A DNA stretch of 64,000 nt. Source: Tepidimicrobium xylanilyticum (GTDB taxonomy: Bacteria > Bacillota > Clostridia > Tissierellales > Tepidimicrobiaceae). Position 1 is the stretch's first letter, and each line of letters opens with the position of its first letter. The stretch spans positions 59,592 through 123,591 of the forward strand of contig NZ_FNNG01000010.1 of assembly GCF_900106765.1 (NCBI RefSeq), read 5' to 3'. The position numbers were made by a program, and so were the translations under genes. Of this stretch, positions 1 to 10,290 are shown in pieces. The notes under the pieces were generated by a model. That model saw only the letters and a program-made list of their open reading frames with translations, was not told where the DNA came from and did not search any database.

Positions 1-1407
1 ATAAGAACCTAGACCATCCTTTAGAGTTTTTTCTATTTCCTCATTCATTTCCCTTGCTAATATCTCCATTACACGAGGCAAACAAAAACCTCCTTGACAT
101 CTACCGGAACCAGGTCTTGCTCTTCTTTTAATTCCATCAACAGTTCTTGCACCGGCCTTCCTATGGATAGCATCTAATATTTCTCCTTCCGTTACTGTTT
201 CACAACGGCAAATTATATTACCATATTTAGGATTTTCTTTTATCAATCGATCCTTTTCTTCATCAGAAAGTTCTGCAAATCTAATCACTTTTTTTCTATA
301 AGGGTTGAAATTTTTACTCTCATTCAATCCACCATAAATATTACCAACTAGATTTACGACATATTCAGCTATGGCAGGGGAAGCAGATAATCCTGGCGAT
401 TTAATGCCTGCGACATTTATAAATCCTGGGGAATCTTCCACTTCTTCAATTATGAAATCTCCTGTATCTGGTTCAGCCCTAACTCCTGCAAAAGTTGTAA
501 TAACTTGTTCAAACGGGATATTAGGTACGGATCTTGTAGCTACTTCTTTTATATATTTTAATCTGAGAGTTTCTGTTCTCGTATCTTCCCTTTCTTCTAT
601 TATTTCACTATCAGGACCTACTATTAAATTTCCATGAACTGTTGGAGTTACTACTACTCCTTTTCCTTTTTCAGTTGGGCATTGGAATATTACTTTATTA
701 ACTAGATTTCCTGCCATTTTATCTAATAGGTAGTACTGTCCCTTCTTAGGAATAATATTTAATTTTTTGTCGGATACCATATTGTTTAACTTATCAGCAT
801 ATATTCCAGCGCAGTTAACTATAATTTTAGTTATTATGTTTCCTAGATTGGTAACGATTTTATAGCCGTTATTTGATTTAGTAATATCTTGTACTTCTGT
901 ATTTAATTTAAGCTCAACACCATTTTCCATTGCATTTTCTGCTAGTGCAATTGCCAATTCCCAAGGTCCAATAATGCCAGCGGTTCTGGCATATAAAGCA
1001 CCCTTAACATCATCGGATATATTTGGTTCTATTTTCTTAGCTTGTTTTCCATCTAAAATTTCCATCTGAGGTATTTTGGATTTTAATCCATTTTCAAATA
1101 ATTTTTCTATAGTTATTAAGTCTTCTTGATTAAAGGCAAGGACTAAGGACCCAATCCGTTTGAAGGGCACATCCAACTCTTTACAAATCTTATCAAACAT
1201 AGGATTACCTCGCACATTGAAATACCCCATTTTACTATTATAAGGAGCATCGAATCCAGCGTGTATTATGGCAGTATTTGCTTTAGTAGTCCCGTTAGAG
1301 ATATCGTTTTCTTTATCTATGAGTAATATTTTTAATTCATATCTGGACAATTCTCTAGCAATGAAAGTTCCAGTTATTCCAGCGCCAACTATGACTACAT
1401 CATACAT
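1..1407 (-). CDS. GlpA-like FAD-dependent glycerol-3-phosphate dehydrogenase (3' end outside window)
   Basis: A likely anaerobic glycerol-3-phosphate dehydrogenase, oxidising glycerol-3-phosphate to dihydroxyacetone phosphate. The N-terminus has a dinucleotide-binding loop (DVVIVGAGITG) and a DAO-family FAD domain (NTAIIHAGFD). Near the C-terminus, CRCETVTEGE and then GRCQGGFC are the four cysteines of a BFD-type [2Fe-2S] domain, typical of the Clostridial GlpA-like oxidoreductases. The frame stays open to base 1, so 469 codons are present and the stop is missing. The start is ATG behind an AAAGGAGG SD. It diverges from the dha-glp operon, and its leader has a terminator like that of dhaK, so it is probably in the same regulon. 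GlpB-like and DUF1667 partners often follow such genes and may lie beyond the edge. The family is clear. The substrate is inferred from context. Confidence 0.85.
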   Translation of the reverse strand, partial: MYDVVIVGAGITGTFIARELSRYELKILLIDKENDISNGTTKANTAIIHAGFDAPYNSKMGYFNVRGNPMFDKICKELDVPFKRIGSLVLAFNQEDLITIEKLFENGLKSKIPQMEILDGKQAKKIEPNISDDVKGALYARTAGIIGPWELAIALAENAMENGVELKLNTEVQDITKSNNGYKIVTNLGNIITKIIVNCAGIYADKLNNMVSDKKLNIIPKKGQYYLLDKMAGNLVNKVIFQCPTEKGKGVVVTPTVHGNLIVGPDSEIIEEREDTRTETLRLKYIKEVATRSVPNIPFEQVITTFAGVRAEPDTGDFIIEEVEDSPGFINVAGIKSPGLSASPAIAEYVVNLVGNIYGGLNESKNFNPYRKKVIRFAELSDEEKDRLIKENPKYGNIICRCETVTEGEILDAIHRKAGARTVDGIKRRARPGSGRCQGGFCLPRVMEILAREMNEEIEKTLKDGLGSY

Positions 1408-1433
1408 AACAAGACCTCCTTTAAAAGAAATAT

Positions 1434-1473
1434 AAAAAAACCACACCTTACCCTTTTCGGGCAAAAGTGTGGT
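1434..1473 (-). terminator. leader terminator upstream of the GlpA-like gene
   Basis: Read on the minus strand, ACCACACTTTTGCCC pairs with GGGTAAGGTGTGGT around a GAAAA loop and is followed by a run of seven U. It lies between the promoter and the start codon, so it should act as an attenuator. The first bases of the stem overlap a motif shared with the dhaK leader, as expected if GlpP with glycerol-3-phosphate prevents termination. Confidence 0.8.
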
Positions 1474-1488
1474 TCTCGATTCTCAACC
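1471..1488 (-). promoter_or_regulatory. putative GlpP antitermination target, GlpA-like leader
   Basis: On the minus strand this reads GGTTGAGAATCGAGAACC and runs into the attenuator stem. The dhaK leader carries GGTGGAGAAGAAGAGAGCC in the same position relative to its own terminator. The repeat at two divergent leaders and the glpP gene in the operon suggest an RNA target for the GlpP antiterminator. This is an inference, as the contact site of GlpP is not defined by this sequence. Confidence 0.55.
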
Positions 1489-1512
1489 ATGGTATTTAAT
1501 TTTCTTACTATT

Positions 1513-1541
1513 ATTATATAATTATGTTGAAAGAAAGTAAA
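1513..1541 (-). promoter_or_regulatory. sigma-A promoter for the GlpA-like gene
   Basis: On the minus strand TTTACT and TATAAT are separated by 17 bp. The predicted transcript begins near 1506 and carries a leader of about 100 nt with the attenuator. Apart from the two divergent promoters and leaders I see nothing else in the 530-bp gap between the flanking genes. Confidence 0.55.
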
Positions 1542-1710
1542 GTAGAAAAATAAAAATTTAAAATATTCATAATACTAGCAAGTTTATCATATACTGTACC
1601 AAATGTTGATACATTATTATATTTACAAAAAAGATACCCAAGAAAATCGTAGTATTTTTTAAAAGTATTTGAATGTTTTTAGAGCTTAATCATAAATTTC
1701 CAAAATATTC

Positions 1711-1739
1711 TTGACATAAAACTTGATTTATGGTATTAT
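1711..1739 (+). promoter_or_regulatory. sigma-A promoter of the dhaK-glpK operon
   Basis: TTGACA and TATTAT are separated by 17 bp. Transcription should start near 1747, leaving a leader of about 195 nt that contains the GlpP-type motif and terminator. Confidence 0.8.
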
Positions 1740-1775
1740 TCGTAATAAATATAAGAATTTTGCAAATTTATATTC

Positions 1776-1794
1776 GGTGGAGAAGAAGAGAGCC
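1776..1794 (+). promoter_or_regulatory. putative GlpP antitermination target, dhaK leader
   Basis: GGTGGAGAAGAAGAGAGCC directly precedes and overlaps the 5' arm of the leader terminator. It matches the motif in the divergent leader (GGTTGAGAATCGAGAACC) in order and position. Likely recognised by GlpP, encoded fourth in the operon. Confidence 0.55.
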
Positions 1795-1845
1795 GCAATT
1801 TATTTAACCTACTTTATTATAAGGTTAAATAGTTGTGGCTTTTTA
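1791..1845 (+). terminator. leader terminator upstream of dhaK
   Basis: AGCCGCAA pairs with TTGTGGCT and, further in, ATTTAACCT pairs with AGGTTAAAT. The long stem is followed by TTTTTAT. It sits between a strong promoter and dhaK, about 100 nt before the start codon, so it is an attenuator and not the end of a gene. Confidence 0.85.
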
Positions 1846-1941
1846 TGCTTATATGCACAAGTTACTTTCCTTACCATATGTTTAAAATAGGGTACATAAA
1901 TTGTCATTTTAAATAAAAAGTATTATAATAGGGGTGATTTT

Positions 1942-2937
1942 TTGAAAAAGATAATCAATGGCAGTGATAAGGTAGTAGAGGAAATGCTTCAGGGGATGGT
2001 AAAAGCTCATCCAGAATTTATAAAAAGGGTAGAGAATAGCAATGTTCTAATCAGAAAGGATTCACCAGTAAAGGGAAAAGTTGCTCTAATAAGTGGAGGC
2101 GGAAGTGGGCACGAACCTTCCCATGGAGGTTTTGTAGGCCTAGGTATGTTAGATGGAGCTGTGGCAGGTGAGGTGTTTACATCTCCAACACCTGAAGAGG
2201 TTTATAAGGGAATTAAAGCTGTAAATGGAGGAAAGGGTGTACTGTTAATTATTAAAAATTATACCGGAGATGTGATGAACTTTGAAATGGCAGCAGAAAT
2301 GGCTGAAATGGAAGGAATTAAAGTAGAAAAAGTAGTAGTAAATGACGATGTAGCTATGGAGGATTCAACTTATACTGTAGGCAGAAGGGGAATAGCAGGA
2401 ACAGTCTTAGTTCATAAAATAACAGGAGCAGCAGCAGAAAGGGGATTGGATTTATTAGAGGTTAAAAGGGTGGCAGAAAAGGCAATAGAAAATACTCGTT
2501 CTATGGGAATGTCTTTAACACCATGTGTAGTTCCTGCAGCAGGGAAACCCAGCTTCGAGATAGGAGAAGACGAAATGGAAATAGGACTAGGCATTCACGG
2601 AGAGCCGGGAACTCATAAGGAAAAGATAAAAACAGCAAATAAAATAACAACCATATTATTAGATAAGATAATAAAGGATATGAAACTAAAAAATAAAGAA
2701 GTTGCTGTATTGGTCAATGGATTAGGAGGAACACCACTAATGGAACTATATATAGTTAATAGGGAAGTTCATAGGATCTTGGAAGATCAGGGAATAAAGG
2801 TATATAAGACAATAGTAGGCAATTATATGACATCTTTAGAGATGGCTGGGATATCGATTTCATTACTAGAATTAGATGAAGAACTAAAGGGATTTTTAGA
2901 TGATAGAGCCTATACACCTGCATTTCGACAAATATAG
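1942..2937 (+). CDS. dhaK: dihydroxyacetone kinase, DhaK subunit
   Basis: DhaK binds dihydroxyacetone for phosphorylation by DhaL-bound ADP/ATP in the PEP-dependent DhaKLM system. At 331 residues it is normal length. The N-terminal half has the family signature SGGGSGHEPSHGGFVG. His219, in LGIHGEPG, corresponds to the histidine that forms the covalent hemiaminal with the substrate. The start is TTG preceded by AGGGGTGAT. First gene of an operon with dhaL 21 bp downstream and dhaM, glpP, glpF and glpK after it, behind an attenuated leader. No glycerol dehydrogenase gene is seen nearby, so dihydroxyacetone must come from elsewhere or from outside the cell. Confidence 0.96.
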   Translation: MKKIINGSDKVVEEMLQGMVKAHPEFIKRVENSNVLIRKDSPVKGKVALISGGGSGHEPSHGGFVGLGMLDGAVAGEVFTSPTPEEVYKGIKAVNGGKGVLLIIKNYTGDVMNFEMAAEMAEMEGIKVEKVVVNDDVAMEDSTYTVGRRGIAGTVLVHKITGAAAERGLDLLEVKRVAEKAIENTRSMGMSLTPCVVPAAGKPSFEIGEDEMEIGLGIHGEPGTHKEKIKTANKITTILLDKIIKDMKLKNKEVAVLVNGLGGTPLMELYIVNREVHRILEDQGIKVYKTIVGNYMTSLEMAGISISLLELDEELKGFLDDRAYTPAFRQI

Positions 2938-2958
2938 CATACCAATGGAGGGGATAAA

Positions 2959-3591
2959 ATGGGCGACACTTCATTATTATTAGAAATAGTAAAGAATATG
3001 TCAAAAAATATAATAGAAAGTAAAGAACTATTAACTGAACTGGATAGGGTTATAGGAGATTCAGACCATGGAATAAATATGGCTAAGGGTTTCAGTGCAA
3101 TCAATGACAAACTAGAGGAAATGGAAGGGAAAGATTGGGGCTGTATTCTAAAGACCGTAGCCATGACTCTGATATCTACAGTAGGAGGTGCTTCTGGGCC
3201 TCTATATGGTACAGGTTTTTTAAGGGCTGCTACAGTAGTGGAAGGAAAAAAGGAAATAGATAAGGATGATGTCGTAAATATGTTTGATGAAGCAATTAAA
3301 GGTATAAAGATGAGAGGAAAATCCAACAGAGGGGATAAAACCATGTTAGACGCACTAATCCCTGCTTATGAAGCCCTTAAGTTAGCTTACGAAGAAGGAC
3401 AAAATAGCCTTAAAGCATTTAAAAGAGCCGAAGAATCAGCATTGGAAGGCGTTGAATATACTAAAACCATTATAGCTAAGAAGGGGAGGGCCAGTTATCT
3501 TGGTGAAAGGAGCCTGGGACACCAAGATCCCGGGGCTACTTCAAGCTACATTATTATCAAATCTATAACTGAGATATTAGAGAAAAATTAG
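2959..3591 (+). CDS. dhaL: dihydroxyacetone kinase, ADP-binding DhaL subunit
   Basis: DhaL carries a tightly bound adenine nucleotide that accepts phosphate from DhaM and passes it to dihydroxyacetone on DhaK. It has 210 residues, the usual size. The acidic nucleotide-Mg motif GDSDHG is at residues 33-38, RGDKTMLDAL follows in the middle and SLGHQDPGATSS lies near the C-terminus. Starts with ATG after GGAGGGGAT. The gap to dhaM is only 10 bp, consistent with coupled expression of the three subunits. Confidence 0.96.
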   Translation: MGDTSLLLEIVKNMSKNIIESKELLTELDRVIGDSDHGINMAKGFSAINDKLEEMEGKDWGCILKTVAMTLISTVGGASGPLYGTGFLRAATVVEGKKEIDKDDVVNMFDEAIKGIKMRGKSNRGDKTMLDALIPAYEALKLAYEEGQNSLKAFKRAEESALEGVEYTKTIIAKKGRASYLGERSLGHQDPGATSSYIIIKSITEILEKN

Positions 3592-3601
3592 GAGGGGAAT
3601 C

Positions 3602-4006
3602 GTGATTGGATTAGTAGTTGTATCACATAGCAGGAAAATTGCAGAAGGGGTAGTGGAACTTATATATGAAATGGTAGATAAAGATTTCAAAATAATACCT
3701 GCGGGGGGCACCAGTGACGGCAGGATTGGAACTGATCCCATAATGATTAAGGAAGCTATAGAAAAAGCTTATGATGGGGATGGAATAGGGATAATTGTAG
3801 ATATAGGAAGTTCTCTAATGAACGCTGAATTAGCTATAGAATTGCTAGAAGAGGAAATAAGAAAGAAAGTAATAATTTTAGATACCCCTATTGTAGAAGG
3901 TAGCATATCTGTAGCAGTACAAGCATATATATCTAATAATATGGAGGAAGTTTTAAAAGCTGCAGAAGAAGCACGAACAACTAAAAAGTTGCAGGAGCAA
4001 TTTTAA
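3602..4006 (+). CDS. dhaM: PTS-dependent dihydroxyacetone kinase phosphotransferase subunit DhaM (IIA domain only)
   Basis: DhaM is a mannose-type EIIA domain that receives phosphate from HPr and phosphorylates DhaL-ADP. The 134-residue protein begins with GLVVVSHS. His9 is the expected phosphorylated residue, and GGTSDGRIGTD and VDIGSSLMN are typical later motifs. It is the single-domain form, unlike E. coli DhaM, which is fused to HPr-like and EI-like domains, so it must use the general PTS proteins. The start is GTG after AGGAGGGG. Confidence 0.95.
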   Translation: MIGLVVVSHSRKIAEGVVELIYEMVDKDFKIIPAGGTSDGRIGTDPIMIKEAIEKAYDGDGIGIIVDIGSSLMNAELAIELLEEEIRKKVIILDTPIVEGSISVAVQAYISNNMEEVLKAAEEARTTKKLQEQF

Positions 4007-4031
4007 CTCATAGTTTAGAGGGGGAAAAGTA

Positions 4032-4595
4032 ATGGGAAATTTTTTTAACGCTATAAGCCAAAACCCGATTATTGCAGCAATTAATGATTTGGATAAATTA
4101 GATAAGGTTATTCAATCGCCTTGTAAAGCTGTGTTTTTACTAACGGGAAATATATTGGATTTAAGTTTTATTGTTTCTAAGTTAAAGGAAAATGCTAAGC
4201 TAGTATATGTTCATGTAGATTTGATAGATGGGCTTTCAAAAGACGAGGTGGCAATAAAATTCCTCAATACTCATGTTAAACTAGATGGAATAATAACTAC
4301 TAAGGCTAATTTGGTGAAAGTTGCTAAGGAGTTAAAGCTATTTGTTATTCAAAGATTATTCATATTAGATTCTTTAGCCTTAGATTCTGGTATTAACGCT
4401 GTAAAAACTACGAGGCCCAATGCGGTAGAAATACTCCCTGGCATTATGCCAAAAATAATAGAAAATATAACTTCAGAAACTAATATTCCAGTAATTACTG
4501 GAGGCCTTATTAAGGAGAAAGAAGATGTAATATCAAGCCTTAAAGCAGGGGCCATAGCCATATCTACTAGCAATGAAAAGGTTTGGTATATGTAG
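4032..4595 (+). CDS. glpP: glycerol-3-phosphate-responsive antiterminator GlpP
   Basis: GlpP family RNA-binding antiterminator. In Bacillus it binds glycerol-3-phosphate and lets RNA polymerase pass leader terminators of glp genes. The 187-residue protein has the family features: an N-terminal NPIIAAINDLDKL, a central LDGIITTKANL and C-terminal EILPGIMPKII plus PVITGGLI, reminiscent of a phosphate-binding barrel. It lies within the dha-glp operon and both divergent transcripts here begin with terminator leaders, so autoregulation and control of the GlpA-like gene are the obvious roles. Starts with ATG after GAGGGGGAA. Confidence 0.93.
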   Translation: MGNFFNAISQNPIIAAINDLDKLDKVIQSPCKAVFLLTGNILDLSFIVSKLKENAKLVYVHVDLIDGLSKDEVAIKFLNTHVKLDGIITTKANLVKVAKELKLFVIQRLFILDSLALDSGINAVKTTRPNAVEILPGIMPKIIENITSETNIPVITGGLIKEKEDVISSLKAGAIAISTSNEKVWYM

Positions 4596-4682
4596 GATAG
4601 CAGATTCAAGGAGGTGGTGGTGAAAGTTTTTTTATTATTAAACTTAAATATGGCTTAAAAATTAATTAAAGGGGGAAAACCG

Positions 4683-5411
4683 ATGTCTAATATGGGTATG
4701 TATTTTGGTGAATTTTTTGGTACAATGTTACTAATCCTCTTGGGGGATGGAGTAGTTGCAAATGTTGTATTAAAGGATTCGAAAGGGAATAATTCAGGCT
4801 GGATCGTAATAACTACAGCTTGGGGCTTGGCAGTTGCAGTAGCAGCTTATACTACTGGTTGGGTTAGTGGAGCTCACCTTAATCCGGCTTTAACTATAGG
4901 CTTTGCTGCAATTGGGAACATTTCTTGGTCTTTAGTTCCAGGATACATAGTAGCACAACTGTTAGGGGCTTTTGTTGGTGCTGTTTTAGTATATTTAACC
5001 TATAAAGACCATTTCGCAGCTACTGAAGATAAGGATGCAAAACTTGGAGTTTTTTGTACTGCTCCAGCTATTAGAAACAAGGTATCCAATATGATTACCG
5101 AGATAATAGGAACTGCTATGTTAGCAATTGGAATTTTAGGTATTAATCATATGAATAATGGGGTAGGAGCTTTGTCAGCTTTATTAGCGGGTTTTTTAGT
5201 GTGGAGCATAGGTTTAAGCTTAGGTGGGCCTACAGGCTATGCTATTAATCCTGCTAGAGATTTAGGACCAAGAATTGCCCATGCAATACTTCCTATATCA
5301 GGAAAAAGGGATTCAGACTGGGGCTATGCACTGATTCCAGTAATTGGACCAGTAATTGGTGGAGTATTGGGGGCTTATGTATATCAACTATTTTTAAGCC
5401 TATGGGTATAA
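4683..5411 (+). CDS. glpF: glycerol uptake facilitator (aquaglyceroporin)
   Basis: MIP-family channel for passive glycerol entry across the cell membrane. It has 242 residues with the two half-helix NPA motifs at 67-69 (GAHLNPALT) and 189-191 (AINPARDLGPR). The Asp after the second NPA-Arg is typical of glycerol-conducting members. Starts with ATG after AAAGGGGGAAAA. It lies 87 bp after glpP and 27 bp before glpK, giving the usual facilitator-kinase pair. Confidence 0.95.
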   Translation: MSNMGMYFGEFFGTMLLILLGDGVVANVVLKDSKGNNSGWIVITTAWGLAVAVAAYTTGWVSGAHLNPALTIGFAAIGNISWSLVPGYIVAQLLGAFVGAVLVYLTYKDHFAATEDKDAKLGVFCTAPAIRNKVSNMITEIIGTAMLAIGILGINHMNNGVGALSALLAGFLVWSIGLSLGGPTGYAINPARDLGPRIAHAILPISGKRDSDWGYALIPVIGPVIGGVLGAYVYQLFLSLWV

Positions 5412-6938
<1,527 letters not shown>

Positions 6939-6990
6939 TATGGGTTTAAGAGAATTACAGATTTAACTTAATTAATGTAAATTAGATTAA

Positions 6991-7040
6991 AAGTGCTTAG
7001 GAGCTACTTGTTTTAGAAGTAGTTCCTAAGCACTTTTTTT
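6991..7040 (+). terminator. terminator of the dha-glp operon
   Basis: AAGTGCTTAGGAGCTACTT pairs with AAGTAGTTCCTAAGCACTT around a short TTTTAG loop and is followed by a U run. Very stable. The rest of the gap to the next gene (to 7220) is AT-rich with no further feature I can support. Confidence 0.93.
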
Positions 7041-7220
7041 AAAAAATGCTATTAAGTAAGTTTTACAGTTTTAAACTTTCGATTGGTACAAGTTTACTTC
7101 AATAAAAGAAGCTATTAAAAATACTAATATTGTATTAGAAAGAGTTATGATCTATTGAGGATTGTTAGTTATATAATAAACATAAATAAAACAATACAAG
7201 GTTTTAAGGAGGGAGATTAA

Positions 7221-8543
7221 ATGGATAAGGGCACTACAACTTTGGGTCCTTCAAAAATTCAATCTGAGATTAGTTTGAAGAAAGCGGAGATCATATTAGG
7301 TTTTATGGGTGTTTTTTCAGTACTAATTCTAGGAAAGTTTTTACTAAAAAACCAAATGATATATTTTAGGCTTGTCATTGGCACTGCTTTAGGGTATACT
7401 TTGACAAGAGCTTATACTGGCTTTGCTGGCAGTGTAAATCGGGCTTTTAATACTGGTTCTACCAAGTTAATGAGAACTCTAATGTTTATGTTTTTCCTTA
7501 CCCTTTTATCTACTACAGCTTTTTTATACACATCTGAAGATTTGACAGCTTATAATTTAAACATAAATCCCATTAATTTAGGCCTGATACTAGGTGGAAT
7601 ATTATTTGGATTTGGAATGTCCTTTTCTTCGTGTTGTGCTAGCGGAGTATTAACAGATCTAGTAACTGGGTTACCAAGAGCTATTATCACCTTAATATTT
7701 TTTGGATTAGGTGTGTTTTTAGGATTTCCCATTCAAAATGGTGCAACCTGGGTTACTGAATCATGGGTAACATCGCCAGTTGGACAATTGTTTAAAGGTG
7801 GTGTTTTTCTACCAGATTTATTTAAATGGGATGGCTTTGGAGGCTATTTAGGAGCATTGGTCCTAACTGGTATATTCTGTGGTATAGTAGTCCACTTATC
7901 CCATCTATATGAAAAAAGGAGAAAAGAACAAGGTACCTATATAGGCCATCCAATGGAAAAGTTACAAGATTCTTTGGAAAAAAAAGATTATTCCTATTCC
8001 AAGCTAATTAGTGCTGAAACCTATGAAAAGGTTTTTGTAAAACCTTGGACCTTAAAACAGGGAGCAGTAGTTTTATGCTTGCTATTTACATTGCTAATGG
8101 GAGTAACCAAATCCGGTTGGGGTGTTTCTACACCTCTTGGGCTGTGGTTTGGAAAAGCATTAGTGGTATTTGGTATATCACCCGAATCCCTTGCTTCATT
8201 TACTAAGCAATCTCCTGAATTTTTCACAGTACCATTTTTTGAGCATGGATCTTCAGTGCAAAATTTTGGAATAGTAGTTGGTACAGCAATTTATCTATTG
8301 ACTGCTGGAAAGTTTAGAACTACATTTGTTTCTGAGTTAAAGATTAGTAAAAAAGAAGCACTGCTCTTTGCTTTAGGTGGAATAACCATGGGCTTGGGAA
8401 CCCGTATGGCAAATGGTTGTAATGCAGGAGCATTATATACATCAATTGCTCATTTCTCGCTTTCAGGGTGGTTATTTTTAATATTTATGGTTATAGGAGG
8501 AACTATAGGCAATATCTGTGCTAAAAGGTGGAATAAAAATTAA
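7221..8543 (+). CDS. YeeE/YedE (TsuA-type) sulfur transporter, two-domain form
   Basis: Integral membrane protein of the YeeE/YedE family, characterised members of which (TsuA) import thiosulfate. The 440-residue chain holds two repeats: the first has Cys138-Cys139 in SSCCASGV, the second Cys400 in ANGCNAGALYTS. Such cysteines line the conduction path in TsuA. About ten hydrophobic segments are visible. Starts with ATG after AAGGAGGGAGA. The gap to the persulfide-reductase gene is 40 bp and both are on the same strand, so they are probably co-transcribed: import of a sulfane-sulfur compound, then its reduction. The substrate could be thiosulfate or another sulfur species. Confidence 0.88.
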   Translation: MDKGTTTLGPSKIQSEISLKKAEIILGFMGVFSVLILGKFLLKNQMIYFRLVIGTALGYTLTRAYTGFAGSVNRAFNTGSTKLMRTLMFMFFLTLLSTTAFLYTSEDLTAYNLNINPINLGLILGGILFGFGMSFSSCCASGVLTDLVTGLPRAIITLIFFGLGVFLGFPIQNGATWVTESWVTSPVGQLFKGGVFLPDLFKWDGFGGYLGALVLTGIFCGIVVHLSHLYEKRRKEQGTYIGHPMEKLQDSLEKKDYSYSKLISAETYEKVFVKPWTLKQGAVVLCLLFTLLMGVTKSGWGVSTPLGLWFGKALVVFGISPESLASFTKQSPEFFTVPFFEHGSSVQNFGIVVGTAIYLLTAGKFRTTFVSELKISKKEALLFALGGITMGLGTRMANGCNAGALYTSIAHFSLSGWLFLIFMVIGGTIGNICAKRWNKN

Positions 8544-8583
8544 ACATTTAAAATTATAAATTACATTTAAAGGGGGAAAAAGG

Positions 8584-10281
8584 ATGAGTAAAAGAATTTT
8601 AGTAGTGGGGGGAGTTGCAGGAGGTGCTTCTGCAGCTACTAGATTAAGAAGATTAGATGAATCGGCGGAGATTATAATTTTTGAAAAGGGACCTCATGTA
8701 TCCTTTTCTAATTGCTCACTGCCCTTTTATTTAAGTGGAATTGTGGAAGATATGGAATCTTTGGTGTTGATGGATCCAGAAACTTTTAAAGCACAGTATA
8801 ATATTGAAGTTAGAGTAAATAATGAAGTTATTAAAATTAACAGAAGTAAAAAAACCATTTTAGTAAAGGATTTAAGCACAGGAAGAGAATATGAGGAACA
8901 CTATGATAAATTAGTCCTCTCACCAGGGGCAAGTCCAATTCGTCCAAATAGTATTGAAGGCATTTACAACCAAAATGTGTTTACAGTAAGAGATGTAGTA
9001 GATATAGATAATTTAAAGACATATATAAAGGAGAAAAGTATTAAGGACGTAGCAGTAATAGGTGGAGGTTTTATAGGGCTAGAAGTAGCAGAGAATTTAC
9101 GCTTGGCTGGTATGAACATTTCCCTAATAGAAGCTTTAGACCAAGTTATGGCACCTTTCGATTATGATATGGTTCAGATATTACATAAGGAAATAATGGA
9201 TCATGGGATAGATTTAATACTTAGTGATGGTGTTAAAAAAATTGGAAAAGATTATGTAGAATTGCAATCTGGCAAAATAGTGAAGGCTGAAGCTTTAGTT
9301 ATGGCCATAGGAGTAAGACCTGAAACTAAATTGGCTGAGGAAGCTGGTCTTGAGATTGGAGAAACAGGTGGAATCAAAGTTGACCGCAATTATAGAACTA
9401 GCGATAAGGATATCTATGCAGTGGGGGATGCTATTGAAGTATATAATAGGTTAACTAAAAAACCTACAAGACTTGCTCTTGCAGGACCTGCCCAGAGACA
9501 GGCGAGAGCTGCTGCAGATCATATATACAATATACCTGTAAGAAACAATGGAGTAATTGGTTCTTCAGTTATAAAATTATTTGCTTTGAATGCAGCTTGT
9601 ACAGGACTTAACGAAAAGCAAGCAAAAGCTGCTGGCATAATCTACGACTATGTATATATAATTCCACAGGATAAGGTAGGATTAATGCCAAATAGTAGTC
9701 CTATGCATTTTAAACTGTTGTTTGAAGTTCCAACAGGGAGGATATTAGGAGCTCAAGCTATAGGAAGGGGAAATGTAGATAAGAGAATAGATGTAATTGC
9801 GACTTTAATTATGATGAATGGAACCTTAGAGGATTTAAAGGAATTGGAACTATGCTACGCACCAATGTTTGGTACTGCAAGAGATGTTGTAAACCATGCA
9901 GCCATGGTAGGATTAAATATATTAAATGGCGTTTTTAAGCAAGTTCCAGTTACCAAAGTTAGGGATTTGGTAGAAAATAATGCCCATATTATTGATGTAA
10001 GGGAAAAGTATGAATACGAAGCAGGCCATCTAATTAATGCTGTTAATATACCTTTAAGCCAACTAAGACAGAGAGTTGATGAAATTCCTACAGATAGACC
10101 TGTGTATTTACATTGTCGTTCAAGTCAAAGAAGCTATAATGCGATAATGGCATTGCAACATATGGGATTTGACAATCTATACAATATATCTGGTTCTTTC
10201 TTAGGCATATCCTACTATGAATACTTCAATGACCACGTTACTGGAAGAAATAAAATATTAACGGAATATAATTTTAAATAA
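8584..10281 (+). CDS. CoA-disulfide/persulfide reductase with C-terminal rhodanese domain
   Basis: Flavin-dependent pyridine nucleotide-disulfide oxidoreductase of the CoADR-Rhd (Npsr) type, which reduces CoA disulfide, CoA persulfide or polysulfide with NAD(P)H. Residues 1 to about 450 form the reductase: a VVGGVAGGASAATR FAD loop, the single redox Cys44 in SFSNCSLPFY and an NAD loop VIGGGFIGLE. The last 100 residues are a rhodanese domain with Cys511 in YLHCRSSQRS. At 565 residues it matches known fusions. Starts with ATG after AAAGGGGGAAAAAGG. It sits between a YeeE transporter and a permease, supporting a role in handling imported sulfane sulfur. It could also defend against disulfide stress. 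Confidence 0.93.
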   Translation: MSKRILVVGGVAGGASAATRLRRLDESAEIIIFEKGPHVSFSNCSLPFYLSGIVEDMESLVLMDPETFKAQYNIEVRVNNEVIKINRSKKTILVKDLSTGREYEEHYDKLVLSPGASPIRPNSIEGIYNQNVFTVRDVVDIDNLKTYIKEKSIKDVAVIGGGFIGLEVAENLRLAGMNISLIEALDQVMAPFDYDMVQILHKEIMDHGIDLILSDGVKKIGKDYVELQSGKIVKAEALVMAIGVRPETKLAEEAGLEIGETGGIKVDRNYRTSDKDIYAVGDAIEVYNRLTKKPTRLALAGPAQRQARAAADHIYNIPVRNNGVIGSSVIKLFALNAACTGLNEKQAKAAGIIYDYVYIIPQDKVGLMPNSSPMHFKLLFEVPTGRILGAQAIGRGNVDKRIDVIATLIMMNGTLEDLKELELCYAPMFGTARDVVNHAAMVGLNILNGVFKQVPVTKVRDLVENNAHIIDVREKYEYEAGHLINAVNIPLSQLRQRVDEIPTDRPVYLHCRSSQRSYNAIMALQHMGFDNLYNISGSFLGISYYEYFNDHVTGRNKILTEYNFK

Positions 10282-10290
10282 TGTGATACT

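Noticed and set aside
371..637. 88-codon ORF on the plus strand
   Set aside because: Lies antisense within the GlpA-like gene, has no SD, and its composition reflects the complementary strand.
2910..3344. 144-codon ORF opposite dhaL
   Set aside because: Shadow of the real dhaL frame. Low-complexity Ser/Ile/Leu-rich translation and no SD.
4620..4658. 12-codon ORF with AAGGAGGTGG before it, between glpP and glpF
   Set aside because: The SD is good but the peptide (KVFLLLNLNMA) is tiny and may only reflect a degenerate intergenic SD. No evidence of conservation.
7141..7177. Promoter for the yeeE-persulfide reductase operon
   Set aside because: A TATAAT is present at 7172-7177 but there is no -35 at suitable spacing, so the start is uncertain.
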